A DNA stretch of 64,000 bases from Ruegeria denitrificans (lineage in GTDB: Bacteria > Pseudomonadota > Alphaproteobacteria > Rhodobacterales > Rhodobacteraceae). Each line of letters begins with the position of its first letter. Position 1 is the first letter of the stretch. Made by a program: the position numbers and the translations under genes. The notes under the pieces are model-generated. The model did not search any database and had not been told where the DNA came from. It worked only from the letters and a program-made list of their open reading frames with translations. Of the stretch, positions 63,420 through 64,000 are shown one piece after another. The DNA lies in NCBI RefSeq assembly GCF_001458295.1, contig NZ_CYUD01000002.1:124001-188000 (forward strand), written 5' to 3'.

Positions 63420-64000
63420 GCGCACAAACGATCCGGGTCCTGATTGTGGACGACCACCCAATGGTGGCCGAAGGGATTCAGTCGATCCTTGAAAGCTATC
63501 CCGAGATTGAGGTGGTCTGCACCCTTGGCACCGGACAAGAGGCCGTGGATCAGGCCGCCGACCTGTCCCCTGATGTGATCCTGATGGATCTGAACATGCC
63601 CGGCCTGGGCGGGCTCAGCGCCACCGAGATCATTCTGGAAAGGCTGCCCGAAACCCGCATCCTGATCCTGTCGATGCATGACAGCCCCGAATATATCTCG
63701 ACCGCGCTGAACCACGGTGCAAAGGGCTATGTCCTCAAAGATGTTCCAACGGAAGAAATCAAGCAGGCCATCGACGCGGTAATGCGCGGCGAGCAGTATC
63801 TGTGCACCGGAGCCAGCGGATCGCTGCAGCCCAAACAGGACAGCGCGCGCGAGGCGCTGACCGGTCGCGAACAGACGATCCTGCTTGAACTGGCACAGGG
63901 AAAATCCAACAAAGAGGTCGCGCAGGCCCTGGAAATCTCTGTCCGCACCGTAGAAACCCACCGCAAGAACATCAAACGCAAACTGGGTATCTCCTCAACT
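63416..64000 (+). CDS. NarL/FixJ-type response regulator, 3' truncated by window edge
   Basis: 195 codons visible. Receiver domain: VLIVDDHPMVAEGIQSIL (acidic pocket), phospho-Asp in VILMDLNMPGLGG, Thr/Ser and Lys in ILILSMHDS and GYVLKDVPTEE. C-terminal LuxR helix-turn-helix starts with LTGREQTILLELAQGKSNKEVAQALEISVRTVETHRKNIKRKL and runs off the end, lacking only about 15 residues. Cognate partner of the Cache kinase; the TRAP operon is its likely target (inference). Confidence 0.93.
   Translation, partial: MSAQTIRVLIVDDHPMVAEGIQSILESYPEIEVVCTLGTGQEAVDQAADLSPDVILMDLNMPGLGGLSATEIILERLPETRILILSMHDSPEYISTALNHGAKGYVLKDVPTEEIKQAIDAVMRGEQYLCTGASGSLQPKQDSAREALTGREQTILLELAQGKSNKEVAQALEISVRTVETHRKNIKRKLGISST

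Overview
The window reads as a chromosomal, core-genome segment of an alphaproteobacterium of the Rhodobacterales (Rhodobacteraceae, probably the Roseobacter group). This is inferred from several features: the GC-rich coding sequence; the clade-typical forms of DksA (one cysteine), Fur (no cysteine pair) and TyrS (HVGS); the two-domain Dcd; the OlsB ornithine-lipid enzyme; a very large TRAP DctM; and many small proteins of families common in Rhodobacteraceae (DUF4167, DUF2852, DUF2927, the PIN / RNA methyltransferase pair next to glnE). I found no phage, transposase, integrase, CRISPR array or pseudogene. One tRNA-Pro(GGG) is present. No rRNA is present.

Layout. 1-8.3 kb: 3' end of rsmA, DUF4167, prfA-prmC, two small envelope proteins, two tandem ureohydrolases with an M20 amidohydrolase, and mazG facing away from them. 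8.3-13.5 kb: nucleoside hydrolase, two acetyltransferases, a tiny lipoprotein, eno with a CceR/GntR-like operator, a DMT exporter and fur. 13.5-19.2 kb: EEP phosphodiesterase, two cupins, SelO, a fatty acid desaturase, and anmK with a GIY-YIG protein. 19.5-26.5 kb: tyrS, a secreted glycine-rich repeat protein, an SDR dehydrogenase behind a palindrome, a sugar acetyltransferase, an ABC-F ATPase, olsB and a BamE-type lipoprotein. 26.6-32 kb: the yceD(DUF177)-rpmF-plsX-fabH-ihfA-merR lipid/ribosome cluster, tRNA-Pro and dcd. 32-37.6 kb: the reverse-strand chain argS-SPOR-nagZ-scpA-scpB. 37.7-42.3 kb: an Moco-fold relic, dgt, erpA, xth, an FAD monooxygenase and dksA. 42.7-48.7 kb: moxR, GNAT, DUF2927 lipoprotein, a 56-residue membrane protein, a VWA/CoxE protein and a large secreted repeat protein. 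48.8-57.1 kb: M48 protease, PIN protein, 23S-type methyltransferase, glnE, an NTF2-like / DUF2852 divergent pair with mirrored operators, RDD protein, bpt and VOC. 57.2-64 kb: a TRAP transporter (dctM, dctQ, dctP) divergent from a Cache histidine kinase and a NarL-type regulator that is cut by the window edge.

Most of the window is housekeeping: translation, cell-wall recycling, chromosome segregation, nitrogen control, nucleotide hygiene and lipid synthesis. The less ordinary parts are: the 576-residue secreted protein, whose two repeats carry a 222-bp block differing at one base while the flanks have diverged, with a lux-box-like dyad upstream; the 322-residue glycine-rich protein with two different repeat arrays; the MoxR/VWA locus with its extra genes; two near-identical inverted 19-bp operators between the NTF2-like and DUF2852 genes; and an attenuator-like hairpin between dctP and dctQ. 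All functions are assigned by reading the protein sequences. No database search was run.
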